Of a stretch of DNA of 64,000 nucleotides, positions 37,268-45,607 are shown piece by piece. Both the position numbers and the translations under genes were made by a program. Source of the stretch: Sphingomonas japonica (lineage in GTDB: Bacteria > Pseudomonadota > Alphaproteobacteria > Sphingomonadales > Sphingomonadaceae); contig NZ_VDYR01000001.1 in the NCBI RefSeq assembly GCF_006346325.1, positions 1,798,001 through 1,862,000 of the forward strand, given 5' to 3'. How positions within the stretch are numbered: the first letter of the stretch is position 1; the number at the start of each line of letters is the position of its first letter. The notes below the pieces were generated by a model. It had not been told where the DNA came from, ran no database searches, and was given only the letters and a program-made list of their open reading frames with translations.

Positions 37268-37936
37268 GTGCAGCATGGCGATCCGCTGCTAGTGCCCGGC
37301 GAGGTCGAATGGCGCATCGAGCCGGGCCTGACCGACTATGCCGACGCGGTTGCGGCGATGGAGAAGCGCGCTGCCGCGATCGCAAAAGGCACCGCGAGCG
37401 AGCTGGTCTGGCTAATCGAGCATCCGCCGCTCTACACGGCAGGCACCAGCGCCGATCCGCGCGAACTCGTCGATCCGCGCTTCCCCGTCCATGCCACCGG
37501 CCGCGGCGGCCGCTATACCTATCACGGGCCGGGACAGCGCGTCGGCTATCTGATGCTCGACCTCGGCCGGCGCGGACGCGACGTGCGCGCGTTCGTCCAC
37601 GCCCTCGAAGACTGGTTGATCGCGTCGCTGTCCCGCGTCGGGATTTGCGCCTTTGCCGTCCCGGGCCGCGTCGGCATCTGGACCGATGCGGACGGCCGCG
37701 AAGCCAAGATCGGCGCGATCGGAGTGCGGGTAAAGCGCTGGGTGACGCTGCACGGCTTTGCGATCAATATCGCCCCAAATCTATCGGACTTTGGCGGAAT
37801 CGTGCCGTGCGGGCTTGCGGACTTTCCGGTAGCGAGCGCCAAATCGCTGGGAAAAAGCATCGCCATGGAAACTTTCGATGCTGCACTTGCGTTTGGTTTC
37901 CCTGCGTTCCTGGGTTCGCTCGCCCCCAAGCGATGA
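37268..37936 (+). CDS. lipB: Lipoyl(octanoyl) transferase LipB
   Basis: Moves octanoyl groups from acyl carrier protein to lipoyl domains. It has 222 residues from the chosen GTG. Conserved blocks are [17 protein letters not shown] (about 41-57), [12 protein letters not shown] (77-88), AKIGAIGVR with the catalytic Lys, and GIVPCGL with the nucleophile Cys. No Shine-Dalgarno marks the start; GTG codons at 37226, 37268 and 37292 are all possible, and family length favours the last two. Confidence 0.92.
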   Translation: MQHGDPLLVPGEVEWRIEPGLTDYADAVAAMEKRAAAIAKGTASELVWLIEHPPLYTAGTSADPRELVDPRFPVHATGRGGRYTYHGPGQRVGYLMLDLGRRGRDVRAFVHALEDWLIASLSRVGICAFAVPGRVGIWTDADGREAKIGAIGVRVKRWVTLHGFAINIAPNLSDFGGIVPCGLADFPVASAKSLGKSIAMETFDAALAFGFPAFLGSLAPKR

Positions 37937-38039
37937 ATCGAGGCTTGAGGGGCGTGCGCGAACCGACTAATGTCCACCGCGGTTTGGGTATTAAACGGCG
38001 AGTATGCCGCTCAACACCATTTATCTAGGGAGCTTTCCA

Positions 38040-38324
38040 ATGCGTGCACTTATTTCCAAGGTCGTGACCGGTTCGATGATCGCCAGCGCCGCGCTGCTGG
38101 TGTCGGCTTGCGGTGAAACCACCGAGACTGCCACCGACAACACGGTCGTCACCGATCTGAACTCGACCGACATGATGATGGACGGCACGATGACCGACAA
38201 CATGACCGCCGTCGACGGCGCCATGGGCAATGACATGATGATGGCGAACGACATGATGATGTCGAACGACATGATGATGTCGAACGACATGATGGCGAAC
38301 GACACCATGGCGAACGCTATGTAA
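38040..38324 (+). CDS. Small lipoprotein with Met/Asn/Asp tandem repeats
   Basis: A 94-residue protein with a lipoprotein signal (lipobox VSAC, Cys24), then a Thr/Asp-rich stretch and a tail of NDMMM(A/S) repeats ending in NAM. Met-rich, Asp-containing repeats can chelate Cu(I) or Ag(I), or simply form a flexible surface tail; neither is shown. GGGAG lies before the ATG. A perfect terminator follows. It resembles the exported protein at 12790-13263 in composition only. Confidence 0.75.
   Translation: MRALISKVVTGSMIASAALLVSACGETTETATDNTVVTDLNSTDMMMDGTMTDNMTAVDGAMGNDMMMANDMMMSNDMMMSNDMMANDTMANAM
38229..38312 (+). repeat. Tandem coding repeat of 15-18 bases
   Basis: Three 18-base units (AAYGACATGATGATG plus GCG or TCG) at 38229, 38247 and 38265, then two 15-base units at 38283 and 38298. 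The second and third units are identical, which points to recent duplication. All units stay in frame and encode NDMMM(A/S), NDMMA and NDTMA. Confidence 0.9.
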
Positions 38325-38353
38325 TCAGACCCGCGACAGCAGGTTTGATGCGG

Positions 38354-38389
38354 AGGGGCCGTCCGGGCGACCGGGCGGCCCCTTTTTTT
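38354..38389 (+). terminator. Rho-independent terminator
   Basis: GGGGCCG and CGGCCCC form the base of a stem, extended by CCGG pairing with CCGG inside, followed by seven T. It ends the transcript of the Met-rich lipoprotein. Confidence 0.9.
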
Positions 38390-38534
38390 GCGCCCACCCG
38401 GGCGGGCATGTGACAGCAGCCGTGGATATCGGCCGTCGTTTCCGAAAAAGCTGTTGGGACCGCGCGAAAATGTGCTTAATCAGCGCATCAAACCCCAGCG
38501 CTTTGGAAACCGAAGTGCCGGTCGAGAGGATAGG

Positions 38535-39215
38535 ATGATCGTGTTGCGTACCTTGCTAGCTGCCGCCCTGTGCATGACGGGGGCGCTGGCCGCGTCGCCT
38601 GCACAGGCACAATTCTTCTTCAAGTCGCCGGATCTGCGGGGGCCGCGCGCCACCGGGACGGAACCGGGCATTGTCGGTCAGACGCTGCCTGACGCGAAGC
38701 CGGAGGAATTGCGCGCCGCGATGGTGTGGAACGTGCGCGCCGCGCTGAACGTCGCGGCGCTGCAATGCGGGTTCGCGCCGACGTTGTTGACGCTCGACAA
38801 TTACAACTCGGCGCTGCTCGATCACCGCGATGAACTCAAGGCGAGCTACGACACGCTGACCGGGTATTTCAAGCGGGTAAACAAGACCACCAAGGAAGCG
38901 CAAGGTGCGCTCGACCAGTATAGCACGCGCGTCTATCAAAGCTATTCGGCGGTGGCTGCGCAGCTGACCTTTTGCCAGACCGCGGCATCAGTGGGGCAAC
39001 AGGTGGTGTTCGCTCCGCGCGGCACCTTCGGCGACGTCGCCGCACAGCGCCTGCGTGAATTGCGCAACTCGCTTGTGCTGGCCGGCGAACAGCAATTTCC
39101 GGGCGGCGTCTATATCGCGCCCAAGCGCCCGCTGCCCGCCAATTTCGCCGATCCCAAATGCTGGAAGCGCAACGTCTGGCAGAACCGCCGCTGCGGCGCG
39201 TTCGCTTACTATTGA
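38535..39215 (+). CDS. Exported protein of unknown function
   Basis: A 226-residue protein with a signal peptide cleaved near AQA-QFF (residue 25). The mature protein has four cysteines in two parts: one in LQCGFAP (about 78), one in LTFCQTAA (about 145), and two in the C-terminus (KCWKRNVWQNRRC) which could pair. I recognise no domain; similar proteins appear widespread in sphingomonads, from memory. GAGAGGATAGG lies before the ATG; the longer in-frame extension upstream lacks a signal. Confidence 0.72.
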   Translation: MIVLRTLLAAALCMTGALAASPAQAQFFFKSPDLRGPRATGTEPGIVGQTLPDAKPEELRAAMVWNVRAALNVAALQCGFAPTLLTLDNYNSALLDHRDELKASYDTLTGYFKRVNKTTKEAQGALDQYSTRVYQSYSAVAAQLTFCQTAASVGQQVVFAPRGTFGDVAAQRLRELRNSLVLAGEQQFPGGVYIAPKRPLPANFADPKCWKRNVWQNRRCGAFAYY

Positions 39216-39237
39216 GCCGGCCGATGCGCGCCGCGCG

Positions 39238-39870
39238 CTAGCGCAGCCCGAGCAGCTTGTGGGTCTGGAGCGACAGCCGCCACCGCGGCCGCTCCATCGC
39301 AAATGCGATCGCTGCGGCGCGGTTGTGCTCGTAATCGGGATCGTCGAGCGGCTGGACGAGGCGATGCGCGAAGTCCCAGCGCTCGCATTCGTCGGGATCG
39401 GACCCGGCCTGCGGCCAGACCAGCTTGAGTTCGTCGCCCGAGCGCTGGACGACGTGACTCCCCGCCTTGGGGCTCACGCAGACCCAGTCGATACCGGGAT
39501 GGACAGGCAAGGTGCCGTTGGTCTCGATTGCGATCTCGAACCCCCGGTCATGCAGCGCATCGACGAGCGCGTCGTCGATCTGCAGCATCGGCTCGCCCCC
39601 GGTCAGCACGGCGAAGCGCCGGTCGCGATCGGGTCCCCAGGCGGACGCTGCCGCGTCGGCCAGTACCGCACCATCGGCGAACCTGCCCCCGCCCGGCCCG
39701 TCGATGCCGACGAAATCGGTGTCGCAGAATTTGCAGACCGCCCGCGCGCGGTCGCGCTCGAGGCCCGACCACAAATTGCATCCGGCAAAGCGCACGAACA
39801 CCGCGCGCCGCCCGGCATGGACGCCTTCGCCCTGGAGCGTGAGGAACAGTTCCTTGACCGCATAGCTCAT
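39238..39870 (-). CDS. queE: 7-carboxy-7-deazaguanine synthase QueE
   Basis: Radical-SAM enzyme of queuosine synthesis that makes 7-carboxy-7-deazaguanine. It has 210 residues. The cluster-binding cysteines follow the CX14CX2C pattern (CNLW...VCKFC at about 29-47), a known QueE variant of the usual CX3CX2C. LQGEG near the start and LTGGEPM further on are conserved. It starts four bases after queC ends, so both are one operon. Confidence 0.93.
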   Translation of the reverse strand: MSYAVKELFLTLQGEGVHAGRRAVFVRFAGCNLWSGLERDRARAVCKFCDTDFVGIDGPGGGRFADGAVLADAAASAWGPDRDRRFAVLTGGEPMLQIDDALVDALHDRGFEIAIETNGTLPVHPGIDWVCVSPKAGSHVVQRSGDELKLVWPQAGSDPDECERWDFAHRLVQPLDDPDYEHNRAAAIAFAMERPRWRLSLQTHKLLGLR

Positions 39871-39874
39871 GGCA

Positions 39875-40570
39875 TCAGCCGATCGCGGGCGTCGTCGCAT
39901 AGGCGGTGGGATCGGGCAGGCCCGCCTCGGCGAACCCCTTGGCGCGCAGCCTGCAGCTGTCGCACGCTCCGCAATGCAGGCTGCCCGGCGCTGGATCGTA
40001 GCACGACCACGACATCCCGGCATCGATACCAAGCCGGTCGGCCTCGCGCGCGATATCGGCCTTGGTCATGTGCTGAAGCGGCGCGTGGATACGAAACCGG
40101 TCGCCTTCCACCCCGGCCTTGGTCGCAAGGTCGGCAAGCGCTTCGAACGCGGCGATGAACTCGGGGCGGCAGTCGGGATAGCCCGAATAGTCGAGCGCAT
40201 TGACACCGATGAACAGATCGCGAGCACCCGCCGCCTCGCCCCAGCCCAGTGCGAGGCTGAGGAAAATGGTGTTGCGCGCGGGCACATAGGTAACGGGGAT
40301 ATCGGTCCCTACCCCGGTCTTTGGAACGGCGATGTCGGCGGTAAGCGCCGATCCGCCGAATGCCGACAGGTCGATCGGCAGCACAACATGACGCTCCGCC
40401 CCGAGCAATGCCGCGATCCGCCGCGCCGCCGCCAGTTCCACCTGATGCCGCTGGTTATAGTCGATCGACAGCGCCAGCAGCCGATAGCCCGCCTCGCGAG
40501 CCAAGGCCGCCGACACCATCGAATCGAGACCGCCCGAGATCAGCGCGACCGCCAGTTTGCCATTTGTCAT
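39875..40570 (-). CDS. queC: 7-cyano-7-deazaguanine synthase QueC
   Basis: ATP-dependent enzyme turning carboxy-deazaguanine into preQ0. It has 231 residues. The PP-loop SGGLDS is at 12-17, and the C-terminal zinc-binding set lies in [19 protein letters not shown] (about 193-211), with four cysteines. Conserved [12 protein letters not shown] is present. queD and queF are not in the window. Two hairpins lie upstream. Confidence 0.95.
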   Translation of the reverse strand: MTNGKLAVALISGGLDSMVSAALAREAGYRLLALSIDYNQRHQVELAAARRIAALLGAERHVVLPIDLSAFGGSALTADIAVPKTGVGTDIPVTYVPARNTIFLSLALGWGEAAGARDLFIGVNALDYSGYPDCRPEFIAAFEALADLATKAGVEGDRFRIHAPLQHMTKADIAREADRLGIDAGMSWSCYDPAPGSLHCGACDSCRLRAKGFAEAGLPDPTAYATTPAIG

Positions 40571-40626
40571 GATCGGCCCGCGTTAAGCCGATGCCGCGCC
40601 GAGCGCAATCGGCAGGCCGCGGACAG

Positions 40627-40655
40627 AAAACGGGCCGCCCGGTCAAGGGCGGCCC
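40627..40655 (-). terminator. Terminator or attenuator upstream of queC
   Basis: On the minus strand GGGCCGCCC and GGGCGGCCC form a strong stem followed by GTTTTCT. It lies 57 bases before queC and about 107 bases after the DUF3617 gene. It may end that transcript or act as an attenuator in a queC leader. Confidence 0.6.
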
Positions 40656-40660
40656 AGGAT

Positions 40661-40699
40661 GCCGTATCGGGAGAAAATCCGAACGGGGGAGGATACGGC
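40661..40699 (-). other. Second hairpin upstream of queC
   Basis: GCCGTATC and GATACGGC can pair over a 23-base purine/pyrimidine-rich loop, directly next to the terminator-like stem. The two structures in a row look like a leader-RNA element. The known preQ1 riboswitch classes were not recognised. Confidence 0.4.
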
Positions 40700-40761
40700 T
40701 CCTCAACCCCTTGCCGCCATCCTGAGCGCGGCACATAAATATCCCGCTAACGTAGAGCGGA

Positions 40762-41166
40762 TCAGCAGCCGCCCTGCCGGCGTGCCTCGTAGCGCGCGTC
40801 GAACGGCAGGCCACCGGCCAGCCCCTGCGTCTGGATGTCGATCAGCCCGGGCGCCTCGACCTTGAGCGTGCTGCGACCGTGCCCGGCGCCGGGGCAGGTA
40901 TAATGAACGGTAGCCAGATTCGGCGTGTCATCGATGACGAACCGGGCGCAGCGCTGGCCGGGGTGCCGCATCTGCAATAGGCGCTGCGGATCGCGCACGC
41001 ACACCGCGCGGTCCCGCCCCTTCGTCCCGATCTCGTGGATCTGCCAGCGACCGGTCTCGACCGACTTGAGCGCGGCCAGCGACGGCGCCCGCGCTTCCTG
41101 CGCACCCGCAGCGGTGGCGAGCATTGCCGCGATGCCGATCGCAATCCCCCGGGTTCGTCGCGTCAT
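40762..41166 (-). CDS. DUF3617-like exported protein
   Basis: A 134-residue protein with an N-terminal signal (MTRRTRGIAIGIAAMLATAA, cleaved after GAQ near 23). The pattern HYTCPGAGHGRSTLKVE at about 93-109 and the final FDARYEARRQGGC match what I remember of DUF3617 family proteins. Four cysteines (about 57, 73, 96, 134) may form two disulfides. Function unknown. Confidence 0.78.
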   Translation of the reverse strand: MTRRTRGIAIGIAAMLATAAGAQEARAPSLAALKSVETGRWQIHEIGTKGRDRAVCVRDPQRLLQMRHPGQRCARFVIDDTPNLATVHYTCPGAGHGRSTLKVEAPGLIDIQTQGLAGGLPFDARYEARRQGGC

Positions 41167-41255
41167 CTGCCTGCCCTCCGGCGTGCGCGAAGCCAACCTG
41201 CCCCCGCGTCCGCGCGCTATCAGATGGGAGCACCGCGGACGCGTTACAATATCAG

Positions 41256-42197
41256 TCAGCCCCGTTCAGAAATAGATTCGGCATCGGGTACCGATCCCGC
41301 CGCGACCGGGAACTTGCGCGCGCAAAATGCGCAATCCACCTGGATCATCCCCTGCGCATCCGCCATTTCCGCGCGATCCTCGGGCGTGAACTTGGCGAGG
41401 ACCGATGCGATATAGTCGGCGTCGCAGCGGCACCCGCGCACGAATTCCACTCCCGACAGCAGCCGCACCTCGCGCTCCTCGTTGAACAGCCGCCAGATCA
41501 GGTTCTCGAGCGGCAGCGCGGGGTCGGCGAGTTCGTCGGCAGCCATCGTCGATCCCAGCGCCGCGACGGTTTCCCATTCGGGGTGGTCGAGCCGGGTATG
41601 CAGCCGTTCGCGCCCGTCCTCGCCTTCGGGAAGATGCTGCAGGAACAGGCCGCCAGCGATGACCTGTCCGTCCTTGTCGCGGCCCAGCCCGATGCGCACC
41701 AGGCTGGGAATCTGTTCGGACTGGAGAAAATATTGCTCCGCTGCCTCTGCGATCGATTCGCTGTCGAGCGGGACGATGCCCTGATAGCGCTCGCCGGTCG
41801 CCGCTTGATCGAAGGTCACGGCCATGTGGCCCTGGTTGAACAGCGCGTAGAGCGAAGGGTTCTTGCCGAGCTGGGCCAGACGCTCGGCATCGAACTGGAC
41901 ATAGCCGCGCAGCTCGCCCCCGCGGAAATCGCAGACCATCAGCGATACGATCCCGCCTTGCGTCTGCGCCTGTAGCGTTAGCTGCCCGCCCGCATCCTTG
42001 AGCGTCGATCCAAGCAATGCGGTCAGCGTCAGCGATTCGGCGAGCAACCGCTCGATTACCGGCGGATAGGCGTGCGCAGACAGGATTTCGTCGAGCACCG
42101 GCCCCAGCCGCGCCACGCGGCCGCGGGCATGACGCTCGGGAATGGTGAATCCGACCGCGCGGTCGAGGTCGTGGGGGCGAGTGGCGGGGGTCGTCAA
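41256..42197 (-). CDS. hslO: Redox-regulated chaperone Hsp33
   Basis: Holdase activated by oxidation, 313 residues. The redox switch is C256/C258 (GCRCDADY) and C289/C292 (CAFC) at the C-terminus, binding zinc when reduced. The N-terminal fold includes LLAESLTLTALLGSTLK. The start is TTG at 42197, with GGAGAAG upstream; no ATG lies at the right place. It follows argF on the same strand, with a REP-like inverted repeat between. Confidence 0.93.
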   Translation of the reverse strand: MTTPATRPHDLDRAVGFTIPERHARGRVARLGPVLDEILSAHAYPPVIERLLAESLTLTALLGSTLKDAGGQLTLQAQTQGGIVSLMVCDFRGGELRGYVQFDAERLAQLGKNPSLYALFNQGHMAVTFDQAATGERYQGIVPLDSESIAEAAEQYFLQSEQIPSLVRIGLGRDKDGQVIAGGLFLQHLPEGEDGRERLHTRLDHPEWETVAALGSTMAADELADPALPLENLIWRLFNEEREVRLLSGVEFVRGCRCDADYIASVLAKFTPEDRAEMADAQGMIQVDCAFCARKFPVAAGSVPDAESISERG

Positions 42198-42209
42198 CGT
42201 ACTTCTCCG

Positions 42210-42303
42210 CCGTTCGTGTCGAGCGAAGCTCGGTCGAGCCAAGTCGAGACATCGAGACACGCTGATGCGGCGAAGGCTTCTCGACTTCGCTCGAAGCGAA
42301 CGG
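42210..42303. repeat. REP-like inverted repeat, copy 1 (argF-hslO junction)
   Basis: Left arm CCGTTCGTGTCGAGCGAAG, right arm CTTCTCGACTTCGCTCGAAG continuing to CGAACGG. The arms share CGTTCG/CGAACG ends and GTCGAGCGAAG/CTTCGCTCGA inner blocks and can fold into a long stem-loop. A related copy is at 43292-43401. Confidence 0.75.
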
Positions 42304-42350
42304 TTGTTAGGGGTTTACGGCGATATAAGACGCTGGACGACCCAAACAAC

Positions 42351-43274
42351 TCACCCCAATTGCCCGAAGCACCAGCGCAGGATCGACTTTTGCGCATGCA
42401 GCCGGTTTTCGGCCTCGGGCCAGATCAGCGATTGCGGGCCGTCGATGACTTCCGCCGTCACTTCCTCGCCGCGATGCGCGGGCAAGCAGTGAAGGAACTT
42501 CGCATCGGGTTTCGCCCGCGCCATCAACGCCGCGTCGACCTGATAGGGCGCGAGCGCGGCGAGCTTGGTCTCGGCATGCTCCTGCCCCATCGAAATCCAG
42601 GTGTCGGTGACGACGATATCGGCGCCCTCGATCGCTTCCCGAGGCGAAGCCACGCATCGCGCCCGCCCCTGCCCGCGTGCCAGCATCGCATCGTGGGGAC
42701 CGAACCCCTGTGCACACGCCGCGACGACGTCGAACTGCATCAGCGCGCCTGCCTCGAAGATCGATGCGAGCACGTTGTTGGCATCGCCCATCCACGCGAC
42801 CTTGAGGCCGGGCAGCGATTTCCCGCTTTCAACGATCGTCAGCAGGTCGGCGACGATCTGGCATGGATGGCTGTCGTCGGTCAGCCCGTTGATGACCGGA
42901 ACGCTGGCATGCTCTGCCATCTCCAGCAGCTTGGTGTGATCGTCGGTCCGCACCATGATCGCGTCGCAATAGCCCGACAGCACGCGCGCGGTGTCGGCGA
43001 CCGTCTCGCCGCGACCGAGCTGGGTGGTCGCCGAATCGAGCACGACGCTGCTCCCGCCCAGCTGCCGGATCGCCATGTCGAAGCTGACGCGCGTGCGGGT
43101 CGAGCTCTTTTCGAACACCATCGCCAGCGTGTGGCCCGCCAATGGCGCATCGGCATCGGCCCGCCCCTTGGGCCAGCCCTTGCGCGCCGCCTTGCGATCG
43201 ATCGCATCGGCCAGCATCGCCGCGATCGCGTCAGGGCCGGCGGAGGAAAGGTCGAGGAAATGGCGGATGGTCAT
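42351..43274 (-). CDS. argF: Ornithine carbamoyltransferase
   Basis: Makes citrulline from ornithine and carbamoyl phosphate. It has 307 residues. Carbamoyl-phosphate site STRTR is at 58-62; HPCQ around 146 and HCLPAHRG near 261-268 are the other conserved sites. I chose the ATG at 43274, 16 codons after a longer possible start. Downstream of argD in the same direction; the junction contains a repeat. Confidence 0.96.
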   Translation of the reverse strand: MTIRHFLDLSSAGPDAIAAMLADAIDRKAARKGWPKGRADADAPLAGHTLAMVFEKSSTRTRVSFDMAIRQLGGSSVVLDSATTQLGRGETVADTARVLSGYCDAIMVRTDDHTKLLEMAEHASVPVINGLTDDSHPCQIVADLLTIVESGKSLPGLKVAWMGDANNVLASIFEAGALMQFDVVAACAQGFGPHDAMLARGQGRARCVASPREAIEGADIVVTDTWISMGQEHAETKLAALAPYQVDAALMARAKPDAKFLHCLPAHRGEEVTAEVIDGPQSLIWPEAENRLHAQKSILRWCFGQLG

Positions 43275-43291
43275 GAGTACGCGTCCCCTAT

Positions 43292-43401
43292 CCCGTTCGT
43301 GTCGAGCGAAGTCGAGACACATTGCCGAGCGAGGCCGAGGCCCGCGTGGCGGTTCTCGCTACGCTCGAACGCGTCTCTCGACTTCGCTCAAGACGAACGG
43401 G
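43292..43401. repeat. REP-like inverted repeat, copy 2 (argD-argF junction)
   Basis: Left arm CCCGTTCGTGTCGAGCGAAG plus TCGAGACAC, right arm GCGTCTCTCGACTTCGCTCA continuing to GACGAACGGG. It shares the ends and the TCGAGCGAAGTCGAGACA core with copy 1. Almost all of the space between argD and argF is taken up by it. Confidence 0.8.
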
Positions 43402-43405
43402 TATT

Positions 43406-44596
43406 TTAGTCGTCAGCTTCCGGCACATACACCCGGGCGGCATCGCTCAATTTTTCGATCGCTTCGGCGACGTGCTCCTCGCCGATCACCAGCGGCGGTA
43501 GGATGCGCACGACATTCTCGCCCGCTGCGACCAGCAGCAAGCCGTGGTTGTCGCGGCAATGCGCGACGAACCGCCGACTGTCGCTCTTGAGCTTGAGCCC
43601 CAGCATCAGCCCCATGCCGCGCACTTCCTCGAACAGATGGTCGAAATTGGGGATCATCTGCTCCAGGCTCGACCGCAGCCGGTCGCCCATCGCCTTCACA
43701 TTATCGAAGAATCCGTCCTCGAGCATCACGTCGAGCACCGCCTCGCCCGCCGCCATCGCCAGCGGATTCCCGCCATAGGTGGAGCCGTGGGTGCCGAACA
43801 CCATGCCCTTGGCCGCGTCTTCGGTCGCGAGACACGCGCCGAGCGGGAAACCACCGGCAATGCCCTTGGCCGACGCGACGATGTCGGGGCGCACGCCATA
43901 TTGCTCGTGCGCGAACAACGTGCCGGTCCGGCCATAGCCGCACTGCACCTCGTCGAGCACCAGCAGCAGGCCGTGCTCGTCGCATGCCTTGCGCAGGCCC
44001 TGGAGAAACTCCTGCGACGCGACGCGGATACCGCCTTCGCCCTGTACCGGCTCGACAAGGAACCCGGCGGTGTGATCGCCGATCAGCGCGAGCGCGCCCT
44101 CCAGATCGTTGAAGGTCGCATATTCGAACCCGGGCAGGAGCGGCTCGAAGCCGTCGCGCATCTTGGCCTGGTTGGTCGCCGAGATCGCACCGAGCGTGCG
44201 CCCGTGGAACGCCATGTTGAACGTGATCAGCGTGTTGCGCTGCGGATTGCCATTGGCGAAGTGATAGCGGCGCGCGGTCTTGATCGCGCACTCAACCGCC
44301 TCGGCACCCGAGTTGGTGAAAAACACCGTGTCGGCGAAACTGTTGGCGACGATCCGCTGCGCAAGTGCCTCGCCCTGCGGGCTGCCGTACAGGTTCGACA
44401 CGTGCATCAGCGTCGCCGCCTGCTGCTGGATCGCTTGCGTCAGGTGGGGATGGCCGTGACCAAGGCAGTTGACCGCGATCCCGGCCGCGAAGTCGAGATA
44501 GCGCTCGCCCTGCTCGCCGATCAGATACACCCCCTCACCGCGCACCGGACGCACCTCGCACCGCGGATAGACGGGCATCAGCGCTGGCATCGACAT
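43406..44596 (-). CDS. argD: Acetylornithine aminotransferase
   Basis: PLP-dependent transaminase of arginine (and lysine) synthesis, 396 residues. It has NSGAEAVECAIKTAR (about 95-109), FHGRTLG (130-136), LDEVQCGYGRTG (214-225) and the Schiff-base lysine K244 in SAKGIAGGFP. First gene of argD-argF-hslO. Met1 or Met3 could be the real start. Confidence 0.95.
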   Translation of the reverse strand: MSMPALMPVYPRCEVRPVRGEGVYLIGEQGERYLDFAAGIAVNCLGHGHPHLTQAIQQQAATLMHVSNLYGSPQGEALAQRIVANSFADTVFFTNSGAEAVECAIKTARRYHFANGNPQRNTLITFNMAFHGRTLGAISATNQAKMRDGFEPLLPGFEYATFNDLEGALALIGDHTAGFLVEPVQGEGGIRVASQEFLQGLRKACDEHGLLLVLDEVQCGYGRTGTLFAHEQYGVRPDIVASAKGIAGGFPLGACLATEDAAKGMVFGTHGSTYGGNPLAMAAGEAVLDVMLEDGFFDNVKAMGDRLRSSLEQMIPNFDHLFEEVRGMGLMLGLKLKSDSRRFVAHCRDNHGLLLVAAGENVVRILPPLVIGEEHVAEAIEKLSDAARVYVPEADD

Positions 44597-44640
44597 CGGG
44601 AAACTCCTGTGGCTTGAACGACGGCTCCGGGAAACGCGAA

Positions 44641-44662
44641 AGGGCGACCCCCCGGTCGCCCT
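44641..44662 (-). terminator. Hairpin upstream of argD
   Basis: AGGGCGACC pairs with GGTCGCCCT around a CCCC loop, between the ABC permease stop and the argD start. Its minus-strand tail is TTTCGCGTTT, so it probably ends the permease transcript. Confidence 0.55.
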
Positions 44663-44706
44663 GCGGCCTTTAGTACGGGCGCAGGGCGTGGAGGGTCAAG
44701 CGCCGG

Positions 44707-45537
44707 TCAGTTCTTGAGCTTCCACCCGCGCTTGAGCAGCACGTAGCACAGCAGCCCCAGCGCGACATTCAGCGCCAGCAGGATCGCGCCGCCCAGCGTC
44801 ACGTCCGAATCCGCACGTTCGAAGAAGCCGTAGCGGAAGCCGGAGATGATGTAGAAAAACGGGTTGAAATGGCTGATGGTGCGGAACGTCGGGGCGAGGC
44901 TCTCGACCGAATAGAAGGTCCCCGACAGCAGCGACAGCGGCGCGACCACGAAGTTGGTCACCGCCGCGGCATGGTCGAACTTTTCCGCCCAGATCGACGT
45001 CAGCACGCCGAGCAGCGCGAGGAACAACGACCCGAGCAGCCCGAACCATAGGATCGCCAGCGGATGCCGCGGCACCACGTCCAGCCCGTACAGCGCCATC
45101 GCCAGCCACACCGCCCCGCCGACGCACAGCGCCCGCGTCACCGCCCCGCCCGCCAGCGCCGCGAGCAGTTCGGCGACCGAGAGCGGCGGCATCAGATAAT
45201 CGACGATCGTGCCCTGGATCTTGCCGACCAGCAGCGAGAAGCTGGCATTGGCGAACGCGTTCTGCAGCATGCCCATGATGATGAGGCCGGGCGCGATGAA
45301 ATCAGCGAACGGCACGCCCAGCACCTGCCGGTCGCGGCCGCCCAGCGCGACGGTGAAGATCACCAGGAACAGCAATGTCGTGATCGCCGGTGCCCACACC
45401 GTCTGCAGCTGCACCTTGAAGAAGCGGCGCACCTCCTTCACATAGAGCGTCTTCAATCCCGCCCAGTTGACGCTTCGAATCGTCGGGACGCCAAAGGCGG
45501 GCATCGCATTTTCGCCGGTATCGGGCTGATCGGTCAT
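44707..45537 (-). CDS. ABC-2 type transporter permease
   Basis: A 276-residue permease with six hydrophobic segments. GIHFNPFFY-type end (SHFNPFFYIISGFRYGFFE, about 217-235) and the start VKEVRRFFKVQLQTVWAPAI resemble YadH-like ABC-2 permeases. No ATPase gene is nearby; the upstream neighbour gcrA is divergent, so the partner must be encoded elsewhere. I chose the start MTDQPDTG; further upstream there is no family match. The substrate is unknown. Confidence 0.85.
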   Translation of the reverse strand: MTDQPDTGENAMPAFGVPTIRSVNWAGLKTLYVKEVRRFFKVQLQTVWAPAITTLLFLVIFTVALGGRDRQVLGVPFADFIAPGLIIMGMLQNAFANASFSLLVGKIQGTIVDYLMPPLSVAELLAALAGGAVTRALCVGGAVWLAMALYGLDVVPRHPLAILWFGLLGSLFLALLGVLTSIWAEKFDHAAAVTNFVVAPLSLLSGTFYSVESLAPTFRTISHFNPFFYIISGFRYGFFERADSDVTLGGAILLALNVALGLLCYVLLKRGWKLKN

Positions 45538-45607
45538 CAGGGGCTCGCCTAGTCGCTGCCGACCGCCGTCGCAACCCGCCCGGCACGACAGGGACGCCAC
45601 TGCCACC

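Noticed and set aside
40571..40761. preQ1 riboswitch before queC
   Set aside because: The short preQ1-I core was not seen; only two hairpins, reported as such.
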